From Rhizobium sp. NFR03 (lineage in GTDB: Bacteria; Pseudomonadota; Alphaproteobacteria; Rhizobiales; Rhizobiaceae), in contig NZ_FOGR01000011.1 of the NCBI RefSeq assembly GCF_900111275.1, positions 84,267 to 148,266 on the forward strand: a stretch of DNA of 64,000 nt, read 5' to 3'. This document shows, piece by piece, positions 27,861 through 36,831 of the stretch. The notes beneath the pieces were generated by a model that was not told the DNA's origin, did no database searches, and worked only from the letters and a program-made list of their open reading frames with translations. The translations under genes and the position numbers were made by a program. Positions within the stretch are counted from its first letter, which is position 1, and every line of letters starts with the position of its first letter.

Positions 27861-28772
27861 CTAGTTGCGCCCACGGCTGCTGCGCAGGTTTTCCACGACG
27901 CCTATGAAATCGCGCGCAGACTGCGGAAGGCTGGAACCCTTGCGCCAGACCATGCCGACCTGGACGACCGGCAGGGCACCTGAGACGTCGCGGCTCTCGA
28001 TCCGGTCGCCTTCCAGCGACCACGGCCGGTAAACGAGATCGGGCAGAAGGGCGATGCCGGCGCCCGTGGCGACAAGGCTGCGGACGGCTTCGACCGACCG
28101 CGTTCTGAAGGCCACATGCGGGCGGGCGCCGAGGGCGGCGAGAAGTTTTCCGGTGTTCTCCTCGATTTCATCGACCGTCAGCATGATCAACGGTTCCTGC
28201 GCGACGTCCGATATGGAGATGATGTCGGCCGAGACGAGCCGGTGGCCGAGGGGCAGCCAGAGCCTGTAAGGGGAGGTTTCGATGATCTCCGCCTGCAGCG
28301 CCATGCGATCGCGCAGGTTGGAGATGACCATGACGGCGACGTCGAGTTCTCCGCCGACGAGAAGATGCTCGAGATAGGAGCCGTTATCTTCGATGGCGCT
28401 GACATCGACGGCGGGAAAGGCGCGCCGATAGCGTGCCAGAAGATCGGAGAGAACATAGCCCGCCACCAGCGACGTCACGCCGAGATTGAGCTTGCCGGTC
28501 GCCGTTTCCGGCGCTTGGGCAAACGAGCGGCGAGCATCCTGAACGCCGGCCAGAATCTTCGTCGCGTGGCGCAGGAACTGATGGCCGTTATGGGTGATGT
28601 GAAGGCCGCGCGGATGCCGATCGAAAAGGGTGACGCCGAGATCGCTTTCGAGTTCCTTGATCGCTTCCGTGATCGACGATTGGGAAATCGACAGGTTCTG
28701 CGCTGCCCGGGTGACCGACCCCTGTTCGGCAACGGCGACGAAGAACTGAAGCTGGCGAAGCGTGAAAGCCAT
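27861..28772 (-). CDS. LysR-family transcriptional regulator
   Basis: A 303-residue LysR regulator (helix-turn-helix FFVAVAEQGSVTRAAQNL, ISQSSITEAIKELESDLG, then the effector domain). It is transcribed in the same direction as the transporter and lies just upstream of the binding-protein gene, so it is the likely regulator of that operon. ATG 28772 is the family-consistent start; a frame start at 29057 would overlap the catalase gene on the other strand. Confidence 0.9.
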   Translation of the reverse strand: MAFTLRQLQFFVAVAEQGSVTRAAQNLSISQSSITEAIKELESDLGVTLFDRHPRGLHITHNGHQFLRHATKILAGVQDARRSFAQAPETATGKLNLGVTSLVAGYVLSDLLARYRRAFPAVDVSAIEDNGSYLEHLLVGGELDVAVMVISNLRDRMALQAEIIETSPYRLWLPLGHRLVSADIISISDVAQEPLIMLTVDEIEENTGKLLAALGARPHVAFRTRSVEAVRSLVATGAGIALLPDLVYRPWSLEGDRIESRDVSGALPVVQVGMVWRKGSSLPQSARDFIGVVENLRSSRGRN

Positions 28773-28834
28773 TCCGTGGTTATCGGGATGTCGCGGAGGG
28801 TTGGCAAGTCCCTCGGGCGATCGGAACATCTGCT

Positions 28835-28859
28835 GGAACTCTGGCGATGCTGTCCGGTT
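28835..28859 (+). promoter_or_regulatory. EcfG/RpoE2-type promoter candidate for catalase
   Basis: GGAAC at 28835-28839 and TT at 28858-28859, separated by 18 bases, with the -10 core reading GGTT. This fits the general-stress sigma-factor pattern of alphaproteobacteria (GGAAC-N18/19-TT). It ends 70 bases before the catalase ATG. Confidence 0.6.
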
Positions 28860-28929
28860 CGGGGACCGGAGGGCACCGCGTCCGCCAAGGCGCACGCTTG
28901 CCCGAAACCCCGTGTGACAGGAGCAGAGG

Positions 28930-30651
28930 ATGGACGAGAAACATGAGGGCAAGGGTGGAAACACCAGTGCCGGAGAGCGCACGCTGACCAACCGGCAGGG
29001 GCACCCGATTACCAACAACCAGTCGCAGCGCACCGTCGGCGCACGCGGTCCGGCCACGCTGGAAAACTACCAGTTTCTGGAAAAGATCACGCATTTCGAT
29101 CGGGAGCGCATTCCGGAACGCGTGGTGCATGCCCGCGGCTTCGTCTGCTATGGCGAGTTCGAGGCGACCGGCAAGATCGGCGATGAGCCGTCTGCGACCT
29201 ATACCCGCGCAAGGCTGTTTCAGGAGGCGGGGAAGAAGACGCCGCTGGCCATCCGGTTCTCCACCGTTATCGGTGGGCGGGATTCTTCGGAGGTTGCGCG
29301 AGACCCACGGGGCTTTGCGGTCAAGTTCTACACGGAAGACGGCAACTGGGATCTTGTCGGTAACAACCTCGCGGTCTTCTTCATCCGAGATGCGATCAAG
29401 TTTCCCGACGTGATCCACTCGCTCAAGCCCGATCCGGTGACATTCCGGCAGGAGCCGAACCGGATCTTCGACTTTATGAGCCAGACACCGGAATCCATGC
29501 ACATGCTGACGCACCTGTTCAGCCCGCGTGGCATACCCGCCAGCTATCGCCACATGGAAGGGTTTGGCGTCAACACCTACAAGATGGTCAATGCCAAGGG
29601 CGACACCTGTCTTGTGAAATACCATTTCCACCCGCGCGCGGGGCTTGCGAGCCTCACGGCAGCCGAAGCCGCGAAGGTCCAGGGTCAGGATTTCGGCTCT
29701 GCCTCCAAGGACCTGTTCACGGCGATCGAGCGGGGCGAATACCCACAGTGGGACGTGTATGTACAGATCATGGAGGATCACGACCATCCGGAGCTGGACT
29801 GGGATCCGCTGGATGACACCAAGATCTGGCCGGAGCGCGATTTTCCGTTGCGGCACATCGGCGTTATGACGCTCAATCGCAATGTCGAGGATTTCTTCAA
29901 CGAGAACGAGCAGATCGCCATGGGCACGGGCGTACTGGTCGACGGACTGGATTTCTCCGACGACAAGATGCTGGTCGGTCGCACCTTTTCCTATTCCGAC
30001 ACGCAGCGTTATCGGGTTGGCACGAACTACCTGCAACTTCCGGTCAATCAGGCAAAAAACGCTGCCGTCTCCACCCATCTCAGTGGCGGGCAAATGTCCT
30101 ATCGTCGCGATCTGGCCCCGGGCCAGAACCCGCATGTGAACTACGAGCCGTCCATCCATGACGGATTGCAGGAATCCCGACGCGACGAGCCCAACAATCC
30201 GCCGGAGATCCACGGCCGCCTGACCCGCAGCGTTCTGGAGCGCCGCAACGATTATGTTCAGGCGCGCGGCCGGTTCTGCACGATGATGGACTGGGAGCGA
30301 GACGACCTGATCTTCAATATGGGCGATCTGCTGAAGCAGTGCGAGCGGGATGTTCAGGAGCGGATGGTCTGGCACTTCTTCATGGTTCACGATGCCTATG
30401 GCCGCGGCGTCGGTGAAATCCTGGGTATCGGCGCCGAGGATATCCGCCATCTCGGCCCGCTTCCCAAGCAGGTCCTGACGGAAGAGGAAAACCGGAGACT
30501 GGAAAATCTCGGCAGCAACGGGGACGTGATCGATCCGGCGTTCTGGGGGCAGTGGACCAGCTCGGTTCGCAACCACAAGGCTTCGGCCGAAGAGGTGCTG
30601 GGCGGACGTCTCCCCGATGAGGGCATGCCGCAGCCGCGTGCTGCGGAGTAG
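28930..30651 (+). CDS. catalase
   Basis: A 573-residue haem catalase that disproportionates hydrogen peroxide. The distal histidine is in ERVVHARG (near residue 67), the distal asparagine in [10 protein letters not shown] (145-146), and the proximal tyrosine in the SDTQRYRVG block near residue 360. It is longer than the usual small-subunit enzymes (about 480-500) but much shorter than the HPII type, with an N-terminal extension and an extra C-terminal region. It is monocistronic, with its own stress-type promoter and a strong terminator. No bacterial symbol (katA, katB or katC) can be chosen from sequence alone. Confidence 0.95.
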   Translation: MDEKHEGKGGNTSAGERTLTNRQGHPITNNQSQRTVGARGPATLENYQFLEKITHFDRERIPERVVHARGFVCYGEFEATGKIGDEPSATYTRARLFQEAGKKTPLAIRFSTVIGGRDSSEVARDPRGFAVKFYTEDGNWDLVGNNLAVFFIRDAIKFPDVIHSLKPDPVTFRQEPNRIFDFMSQTPESMHMLTHLFSPRGIPASYRHMEGFGVNTYKMVNAKGDTCLVKYHFHPRAGLASLTAAEAAKVQGQDFGSASKDLFTAIERGEYPQWDVYVQIMEDHDHPELDWDPLDDTKIWPERDFPLRHIGVMTLNRNVEDFFNENEQIAMGTGVLVDGLDFSDDKMLVGRTFSYSDTQRYRVGTNYLQLPVNQAKNAAVSTHLSGGQMSYRRDLAPGQNPHVNYEPSIHDGLQESRRDEPNNPPEIHGRLTRSVLERRNDYVQARGRFCTMMDWERDDLIFNMGDLLKQCERDVQERMVWHFFMVHDAYGRGVGEILGIGAEDIRHLGPLPKQVLTEEENRRLENLGSNGDVIDPAFWGQWTSSVRNHKASAEEVLGGRLPDEGMPQPRAAE

Positions 30652-30658
30652 CCATCAG

Positions 30659-30690
30659 GCGCACCGGCCTTGTCGGCCGGTGCGCTTTTT
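30659..30690. terminator. intrinsic terminator after catalase
   Basis: A perfect 11-base-pair GC-rich stem (30659-30669 with 30675-30685), a TTGTC loop and five T residues at 30686-30690. It also serves the convergent phosphoesterase gene. Confidence 0.88.
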
Positions 30691-30696
30691 CTCAGG

Positions 30697-31194
30697 TCAC
30701 AGTTTTTTTCCGGTGAGCAGTTCTGCAAGTGTCACCGGCCGCAGCCCGCGCGCATCCACGCCGACATCGAACTGCCGTGGCATGGGTTTCAGACGTCCGT
30801 GCGAATGACCGTGCAGGTCGATCGATTTCTTGCCCATCTTGTTCCATGTGCGGAACGCGTAGTGGCAGAGGATCAGATGGTGACCGTCGAGAACCATTTC
30901 CGCATAGGCCTGCACGCTCGACCAGCCCTGTGCTCCGGTCGTCGTTTCCGGATCATTATTGCCGATGATCAGATGCTTGCGGCCATTCAAGGCGCCGAGC
31001 AGGGTTTCGCAATCCCCCCGTTTCGAAATCACGTCGCCGAGATGCCAGACCTCGTCGTCCTTGCCGACGACAGTATTCCAGTTCGCAATCAGCGCGGCAT
31101 CGTGCTCAGCCATGGTCGAAAAGGGACGGCGGTCGATGCGCAGGACGCGCGGGTCGCCGAAATGCGTATCGGCGGTAAAGTAGATCATCGGCAT
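30697..31194 (-). CDS. metallophosphoesterase-family protein
   Basis: A 165-residue calcineurin-like phosphoesterase. The dinuclear-metal motifs occur in order: DTHFGD (residues 9-14), HLGDVI (52-57), GNND (78-81), LCHYAF and the terminal HGHSHG (128-133). The size matches the small single-domain members whose substrates (nucleotides or cyclic nucleotides) are mostly unknown. It is convergent with catalase and apparently monocistronic. Confidence 0.88.
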   Translation of the reverse strand: MPMIYFTADTHFGDPRVLRIDRRPFSTMAEHDAALIANWNTVVGKDDEVWHLGDVISKRGDCETLLGALNGRKHLIIGNNDPETTTGAQGWSSVQAYAEMVLDGHHLILCHYAFRTWNKMGKKSIDLHGHSHGRLKPMPRQFDVGVDARGLRPVTLAELLTGKKL

Positions 31195-31288
31195 GATCTG
31201 GGGCCGGCAATGGCGAGATCAACCCTGCTCAAGCCCGGCGATTGCCGTGCTGCTTGATCAATCGGATCCGCGCCACAGGTTTCCCCCT

Positions 31289-31465
31289 ATGAAGGAACAG
31301 CGCTACACGAAATCCAGTCTTCCGCAGAAAATCTGTGCCGCCTGTGGCAGGCCATTCGCGTGGCGGAAAAAATGGGCGCGGGACTGGGATAACGTCAAGA
31401 CCTGCTCGGAGCGCTGCAAGGGCGAACTGCGTCGGAAGCCATCGGCAGCGACCAATGCCGGGTAA
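31289..31465 (+). CDS. DUF2256-family zinc-ribbon-like protein
   Basis: A 58-residue protein with the DUF2256 pattern CAACGRPFAWRKKWARDWDNV followed by CSERCK: two Cys-x2/3-Cys pairs separated by a tryptophan-rich stretch, likely binding zinc. Function is unknown; homologues are often found near photolyase or stress genes. The start at 31289 begins MKEQRYTK. Confidence 0.85.
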   Translation: MKEQRYTKSSLPQKICAACGRPFAWRKKWARDWDNVKTCSERCKGELRRKPSAATNAG

Positions 31466-31599
31466 GGGGCGCGCCATCTCATGGCCGGACTGTACTCACG
31501 AGCAGGTTGGTCTATAGAGTCCCACCGCAGGGCGCAGAATGAAAGTTCGGATCGCCCAAGGCCCAGGCAAGCAGGCGCGGCGGGAACAGGGATAGCAAG

Positions 31600-32913
31600 A
31601 TGACCTCGATAACGATGGACGAGGCACTGGATCGCGCCGGCACCGGTCGGTTCCAGCGCAGGCTGCTCGGCGTGTTCGGACTTGTCTGGACGGCCGATGC
31701 CATGCAGGTGCTCGCGGTTGGCTTCACCGCGGCTTCCATTGCGGCGACCTTCGGGCTGACGGTGCCTCAGGCACTGCAGACGGGGACGCTGTTCTTCCTC
31801 GGCATGCTCATCGGCGCCGTGGTTTTTGGGCGGCTGGCAGACAGGTGGGGCCGTCGGCGCGTGTTGCTCCTCACTGTCGCCTGCGACGCCGTCTTCGGCG
31901 CACTCTCGGTTTTCGCGCCGGATTTCACGAGCCTGCTCGCCTTGCGCTTCCTGACCGGTATTGCTGTCGGCGGCACCCTGCCGGTCGACTACGCCATGAT
32001 GGCGGAGTTCCTGCCTGCGCGGAATCGTGGCCGCTGGCTCGTCATGCTCGAAGGTTTCTGGGCAGTGGGAACGCTGGCGATTGCGCTTGCTGCATGGGCC
32101 GCAAGCATTGCCGGGGTGGCGGATGCCTGGCGGTACATCTTCGCCGTTACGGCACTGCCTGCCATCGTCGGCGTTGGCCTGCGGTTCTTCGTGCCGGAAT
32201 CGCCCTATTATCTGCTGCGCGCCGGACGTGCCGACGAGGCGAAAGCCATCGTCAACCGCATGCTGACCCTGCACGGAAAGCCCGCTCTGAAAGCTGGCGA
32301 ACGTCTGGTCGCGGCGCCCGGAACGGCGTCCGAAGGCGTTTTTTCTCCCGCCTTGCGCCGCCGCAGCCTGCTGATCCTCGCTGTCTGGTTCCTGGTCTCC
32401 GTTTCCTATTACGGTATCTTCACCTGGATGCCGGCGCGCCTCGCGAGCGAGGGCTTCGGCTTCGTGCGCGGCTATGGCTTTCTCGTGTTCGTGGCGCTGG
32501 CGCAGATCCCCGGCTACGCGCTTGCCGCCTTTGGCGTGGAGCGATGGGGGCGTCGCCCAACGCTGATCGGGTTCTGCCTCCTCTCCGCACTCGGCTGCCT
32601 GCTCTTCGTCCTCTCGCCGGACGACCTCCTGATCGGGGCATCCCTGCTCGTGATGAGTTTCGCGCTGCTGGGAACGTGGGGTGCGCTCTATGCCTTCACA
32701 CCGGAACTCTACCCTACCGCATCCCGCGCGACCGGCATGGGTGCTGCCGGTGCCGTGGCACGGCTCGGCGGCCTCACCGCGCCGACGCTGATGACATTCG
32801 TCGTTACATTCGGGGTTGGCGTCGCGGTCGGGCTGTTTGCAGCCCTTCTCGTTTGCGCGGCCTTTGCCGCCCGGATGATCGATGCGGAGACGCGGCAGTC
32901 ATCGTTGGGGTGA
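31600..32913 (+). CDS. MFS transporter, sugar-porter-like
   Basis: A 437-residue inner-membrane carrier with about 12 hydrophobic segments. Sugar-porter/SV2-type marks are GRLADRWGRRRV after segment 2, the PESPYYLL motif after segment 6, the matching WGRRP loop in the second half, and ELYPTASRATGMG near segment 10. The group includes carriers of aromatic acids, niacin and organic cations, so the substrate is undecided. Convergent with the TetR gene 14 bases away. Confidence 0.88.
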   Translation: MTSITMDEALDRAGTGRFQRRLLGVFGLVWTADAMQVLAVGFTAASIAATFGLTVPQALQTGTLFFLGMLIGAVVFGRLADRWGRRRVLLLTVACDAVFGALSVFAPDFTSLLALRFLTGIAVGGTLPVDYAMMAEFLPARNRGRWLVMLEGFWAVGTLAIALAAWAASIAGVADAWRYIFAVTALPAIVGVGLRFFVPESPYYLLRAGRADEAKAIVNRMLTLHGKPALKAGERLVAAPGTASEGVFSPALRRRSLLILAVWFLVSVSYYGIFTWMPARLASEGFGFVRGYGFLVFVALAQIPGYALAAFGVERWGRRPTLIGFCLLSALGCLLFVLSPDDLLIGASLLVMSFALLGTWGALYAFTPELYPTASRATGMGAAGAVARLGGLTAPTLMTFVVTFGVGVAVGLFAALLVCAAFAARMIDAETRQSSLG

Positions 32914-32927
32914 GCTTATCTGCCTCT

Positions 32928-33503
32928 TTAAGAAGCCTTTGGCTTGGTGGTCTCACCTTCCGCCTTGATCCAGGCCCGCGTTTCCCGCAGCACTTCATCG
33001 GATAGCGCGGGATCGACGATAGCCCGTGAAAGGATCATCGCGCCGACCATGGCCGCCCAGCTGCCGATCAGGGCACGTCGCTGCTCCGGGTGCGTTTCAC
33101 CGTCTTCCGTCCGGCTCATGCGCGCGAGCTGCGCTTGCAGTCCCTCGGTGATCGCGGCCCGTACTGCCGTCCCCTGATGACGGCTTTCTCCGCTCAAACT
33201 TGCGATGGGGCAACCGTTTCCCGGATGATCGCGATGGCGGGGGGTGAGATACTGGTCGAGATAGGCAGACATATCCCGCGTGTCGTCTGCGCTCGCAGTG
33301 AAGGTACTTGCCAGAGCCTGGGCTGCCAGATCGTCTTTTGAAGTAAAGTGGCCGTAAAACCCGCCATGGGTCAAACCGGCAGCCTTCATCACCTCGGAGA
33401 CGGTGACGGCGTCAAAACCCTTTTCCCGGAAAAGCCTGCTCGCCGCATCCAAAATCCTGAGGCGATTCTCCGCCATCTGCTCTCGACTGACCTTCACTTC
33501 CAT
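32928..33503 (-). CDS. TetR-family transcriptional repressor
   Basis: A 191-residue repressor with the TetR helix-turn-helix (RILDAASRLFREKGFDAVTV then AGLTHGGFYGHFTSKDDL) near residues 15-60 and a ligand-binding C-terminal domain. The motif GNGCPIASL in the middle is typical of the YxaF/LmrA-like group. ATG 33503 has GGGAG 5 bases upstream; the frame reaches further to 33599 but without a site. It is divergent from the SDR gene, with operator-like repeats between them. Confidence 0.9.
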   Translation of the reverse strand: MEVKVSREQMAENRLRILDAASRLFREKGFDAVTVSEVMKAAGLTHGGFYGHFTSKDDLAAQALASTFTASADDTRDMSAYLDQYLTPRHRDHPGNGCPIASLSGESRHQGTAVRAAITEGLQAQLARMSRTEDGETHPEQRRALIGSWAAMVGAMILSRAIVDPALSDEVLRETRAWIKAEGETTKPKAS

Positions 33504-33673
33504 CGTCTCCCGAATCCGTGCCGCTAACGCCGTACAGGCGGCAATCATGATCATTGTCATCAATGTAAAGGCTGCAACCTGCGAAGGCAATGCCGGCATG
33601 GAATGCTTCCTGACACATTAGCGACACGGCATTTTTCCCGGAATGGGCCTGAGGAATTCCACCACGTAAGCCG

Positions 33674-33702
33674 TTGACAGTTTCATGATAGTCATCATAA
33701 AT
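33674..33702 (+). promoter_or_regulatory. sigma-70-type promoter candidate for the SDR-quinone oxidoreductase operon
   Basis: TTGACA at 33674-33679 is an exact -35 hexamer. A -10 of the ATAAAT or TAAATA kind follows at 17 to 18 bases, in a locally A+T-rich stretch. It would transcribe the SDR gene that starts at 33759. Confidence 0.6.
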
Positions 33703-33707
33703 AAAAC

Positions 33708-33729
33708 AATGATGATAACCGTCATCATT
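33708..33729. promoter_or_regulatory. TetR-type operator candidate
   Basis: AATGATGA at 33708-33715 and TCATCATT at 33722-33729 are a perfect 8-base inverted repeat with a 6-base spacer. A related copy of TCATCAT lies at 33692-33698. Together they cover the -10 and the start of transcription, where a bound repressor would block RNA polymerase. Confidence 0.65.
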
Positions 33730-33758
33730 AGAACCCGTTCGTAAAGCGAGAGTGCATC

Positions 33759-34547
33759 GTGTCCAATCTCCCAGCAGTTCTCATCACCGGCGCATCCACC
33801 GGTATCGGCGAAGTCTACGCCGAACGTTTTGCCCGTCGCGGGCATGACCTCATCCTCGTCGCCCGCAACAAGACCCGACTGGATGCCGTCGCGGCGCGGC
33901 TGATCCAGGAAAGCGGTGTCGCCATCGATATCATTCAGGCCGACCTTACCCTGGTCGCCGATCTCGAAATCGTTGAGGCGCGTCTTCGTGACGACGCGAC
34001 GATCGGCGTACTGATCAACAATGCCGGCGCCAATCTGCGTGGCGGTTTCCTCACCCAGACCCCTGAAGACGTTGCCCGGCTGGTCGCTTTGAACACGACC
34101 GCCGTGGTTCGTCTGGCCAGCGCCGTCGCACCGCGATTTGCCGAGGCGGGGTCGGGCGCCATCGTGAACATCTCTTCGGTCGTGGGCCTTGCACCCGAGT
34201 TCGCCATGTCGGTCTATGGCGCGACGAAGGCCTTCGTTACCTTCCTCTCGCAGAGCCTTGCAGTCGAGCTCGGTCCGAAGGGCGTCTATGTCCAGGCGGT
34301 GCTTCCTGCCGCGACCCGTACCGAGATCTGGGAGCATTCCGGCATCGACGTCAACACGATGACGGGCGTCATGGACGTTGCGGAACTGGTCGATGCCGCG
34401 CTCGTCGGCTATGATCGACGTGAAGCCGTCTCCATCCCGCCGCTGCCCGATGTTGGCCAGTGGGAAACCTATCAGTCCGCCCGCCAGGCAATGCTTCCGA
34501 ACACGCGCCAAGAACATGCCGCGGAGCGCTATCGCACTGCCGGATAA
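33759..34547 (+). CDS. SDR-family NAD(P)-dependent oxidoreductase
   Basis: A 262-residue short-chain dehydrogenase: cofactor loop TGASTGIGEV at residues 10-19, NNAG near 89, serine in IVNISSVVG near 136 and the YxxxK element YGATK near 150. It begins with GTG 33759 after an AAAGCGAGAG stretch. It lies between the divergent TetR repressor and a quinone oxidoreductase-type gene 107 bases downstream. TetR-SDR-MDR modules of this kind often respond to electrophiles or quinones (inference). Confidence 0.9.
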   Translation: MSNLPAVLITGASTGIGEVYAERFARRGHDLILVARNKTRLDAVAARLIQESGVAIDIIQADLTLVADLEIVEARLRDDATIGVLINNAGANLRGGFLTQTPEDVARLVALNTTAVVRLASAVAPRFAEAGSGAIVNISSVVGLAPEFAMSVYGATKAFVTFLSQSLAVELGPKGVYVQAVLPAATRTEIWEHSGIDVNTMTGVMDVAELVDAALVGYDRREAVSIPPLPDVGQWETYQSARQAMLPNTRQEHAAERYRTAG

Positions 34548-34654
34548 GGCGGTCACCGAATGCACCCGTCGCGACACCGCGCCGGGTGGGGACCATCGAC
34601 AGCCGGCAGGCTGACGCTGGTCAACATGCGGGCGCAGCAGACCGGAGATGACGC

Positions 34655-35656
34655 GTGAAAGCCTATGTCGTAGAAAAATACAAGAAGAACGGCCCATTGA
34701 CGCTCGTCGATCGGCCGGCCCCGCAGGTTCAGGCTAACGACGTGCTCGTTCGCATCGAAGCGACAGCTGTCAATGTGCTCGACTCGAAGATCCGCAACGG
34801 CGAGTTCAAGATCTTCCTTCCCTATCGTCCGCCTTTCATTCTCGGCCACGATGTCGCCGGTACGGTTATCGAAGCCGGATCCGGCGTCAGCCGCTTCAAG
34901 GTCGGCGATGAGATCTATGCCCGGCCGAGGGATCACCGTATCGGAACATTCGCGGAGTTCATCGCCATCGACGAGAGCGATGTCGCATTGAAACCGCGCA
35001 CGCTGACGATCGAAGAGGCATCCTGCATTCCCCTGGTCGCGTTGACCGCTTGGCAGGCGCTGGTCGATGTCGCCAACGTCAAGCCGGGCCAGAAGGTCTT
35101 CGTTCAGGCGGGCTCGGGCGGCGTGGGCACGGTTGCGATCCAGCTTGCCAAGTATCTGGGCGCAACGGTTGCGACCACGACGAGCGCAAAGAATGCCGCT
35201 CTCGTCAAAAGCCTCGGTGCCGACATCGTCATCGACTACCAGACGGATGACTTCGAGAAGGTCCTCTCCGGCTATGACGTCGTACTGCACAGCCAGGATC
35301 CGAAGACGCTTGCGAAATCGCTGAACGTCCTGAAACCGGGCGGCCATCTCGTTTCCATTTCGGGCCCGCCTGACCCGGGCTTTGCCGATGCAATGAAGCT
35401 GAACGGGTTCCTGAAACTGGTTATCCGGCTGCTGAGCCGCAGTGCGCGAAAGCGGGCCAAGCGTCTCGGCGTCCACTATTCCTTCCTGTTGATGCACGCG
35501 GACGGGCGGCAGCTGGAGCAGATCGCCGGGCTGATCGACAAGGGCATCGTCCGCCCTGTCGTGGACAAAGTTTTCCCTTTTTCGCAAACGCCTGATGCTC
35601 TTGCCTATGTCGAGACGGGACGTGCCAAGGGCAAGGTCGTGATCAAGGTCGGTTAA
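34655..35656 (+). CDS. NADP-dependent zinc-free medium-chain oxidoreductase (quinone oxidoreductase type)
   Basis: A 333-residue MDR enzyme with the GroES-like N-terminal domain (FILGHDVAGTVIEAG) and a Rossmann domain (VFVQAGSGGVGTVAIQLAKYLGA near residues 149-170). It lacks the catalytic-zinc cysteine/histidine set, as quinone oxidoreductase (zeta-crystallin) types do. It starts with GTG 34655 behind GGAG at 34643-34646. Second gene of the SDR operon under the TetR repressor. Confidence 0.9.
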   Translation: MKAYVVEKYKKNGPLTLVDRPAPQVQANDVLVRIEATAVNVLDSKIRNGEFKIFLPYRPPFILGHDVAGTVIEAGSGVSRFKVGDEIYARPRDHRIGTFAEFIAIDESDVALKPRTLTIEEASCIPLVALTAWQALVDVANVKPGQKVFVQAGSGGVGTVAIQLAKYLGATVATTTSAKNAALVKSLGADIVIDYQTDDFEKVLSGYDVVLHSQDPKTLAKSLNVLKPGGHLVSISGPPDPGFADAMKLNGFLKLVIRLLSRSARKRAKRLGVHYSFLLMHADGRQLEQIAGLIDKGIVRPVVDKVFPFSQTPDALAYVETGRAKGKVVIKVG

Positions 35657-35714
35657 GACGCTCGTGACACCGTAGCGGGCAATGTATCGTGTCCGCTACG
35701 GTCTCATGTGATGA

Positions 35715-36725
35715 TCAGCTTTTCGGTTTCTCGTGGTGACCGCCGAAAGCAAAGCGCATGGCTGAGAGCAGCTTGTCGCCGAATTCGGCCTCGCCCTGGG
35801 AGGTGAACCGCTGATAGAGCGCGGACGAGAGAACGGGCACCGGCACGCCGGTGTCGATGGCCGCCTTGACCGTCCAGCGGCCTTCGCCGGAATCCGACAC
35901 ACGGCCGCTGAACCCGGCGAGTTCTGGGTCTGCCTTCAGTGCGCCAGCCGTCAGATCGAGCAGCCATGAGCTGACGACGCTGCCATGGCGCCAGACTTCA
36001 GCGATCGCCGGGAGATCCAGGTCGAACTGGTAGTATTTCGGCTGTTGCAGCGGGCTGGTTTCTGCATCTGCCGCGCGCGCGGCCTTGCCGGCATTGGCCG
36101 ACTTGAGAAGGTTCATGCCTTCCGCATAAGCGGCCATCATTCCGTATTCGATGCCGTTATGCACCATCTTGACGAAGTGTCCGGAGCCGCTTGGCCCGCA
36201 ATGCAGATAGCCCCGATCCGCGGTCTTCATGTCTTCGCTGACGTCGGCGGGATCGATATCTCCGCCGGGAGCGAGGGTCGCGAAGATGGGGTCGAGATGA
36301 CGCACGGCATCGTCAGGCCCGCCGATCATCAGGCAGTAGCCGCGATCGAGACCCCAGACGCCGCCGCTCGTTCCCACGTCCACGTAATTGAGCGAACGGA
36401 CAGAGAGGCGTTCGGCGCGGTCGACATCGTCATGGTAGAAGGAGTTGCCCCCGTCGATGATGATGTCGCCGGGCACCATGTGCGCGGCCACCCGCTCGAG
36501 GTTCTCATCCGTAATCGCGGCCGGCAGCATCAGCCACACCGCGGCCGGCTTTGCGAGCTTCGACACCAACTCTTCCACCGAGGCGGCACCCACGGCGCCT
36601 TCGGCAACGAGTGCTGCGACACTTGCGGGGTTGATGTCGTAAACGACACACTCATGGCCCCCGCGCAGCAGGCGACGCACCATATTGGCGCCCATCCTGC
36701 CAAGTCCCATCATTCCGATCTGCAT
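35715..36725 (-). CDS. gnd: 6-phosphogluconate dehydrogenase, short decarboxylating type
   Basis: Oxidatively decarboxylates 6-phosphogluconate to ribulose 5-phosphate. The 336-residue length is that of the short (GndA/YqeC) class, not the 470-residue enzyme. Visible are the dinucleotide loop GMMGLGRMGANM, the GTSGGVWGLDRG block, the lysine-containing VKMVHNGIEYGMM, and DSGEGRWT near residue 265. It follows the antiporter gene by 106 bases on the same strand. Preference for NAD or NADP is not determined. Confidence 0.92.
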   Translation of the reverse strand: MQIGMMGLGRMGANMVRRLLRGGHECVVYDINPASVAALVAEGAVGAASVEELVSKLAKPAAVWLMLPAAITDENLERVAAHMVPGDIIIDGGNSFYHDDVDRAERLSVRSLNYVDVGTSGGVWGLDRGYCLMIGGPDDAVRHLDPIFATLAPGGDIDPADVSEDMKTADRGYLHCGPSGSGHFVKMVHNGIEYGMMAAYAEGMNLLKSANAGKAARAADAETSPLQQPKYYQFDLDLPAIAEVWRHGSVVSSWLLDLTAGALKADPELAGFSGRVSDSGEGRWTVKAAIDTGVPVPVLSSALYQRFTSQGEAEFGDKLLSAMRFAFGGHHEKPKS

Positions 36726-36831
36726 TGGATTGAAACCTTCCTGCTTCTGTCGCCGGTTGCTGGCGGCAGGCTCTATGTAGGCCGTTTCGGGCGCGAGGGA
36801 ACCTCCCGTCGAGTGGCTCGACGCGCTTCCC

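Noticed and set aside
28773..29057. N-terminal extension of the LysR gene to 29057
   Set aside because: The extra part overlaps the catalase gene on the other strand, has no LysR homology, and the winged helix starts right after ATG 28772.
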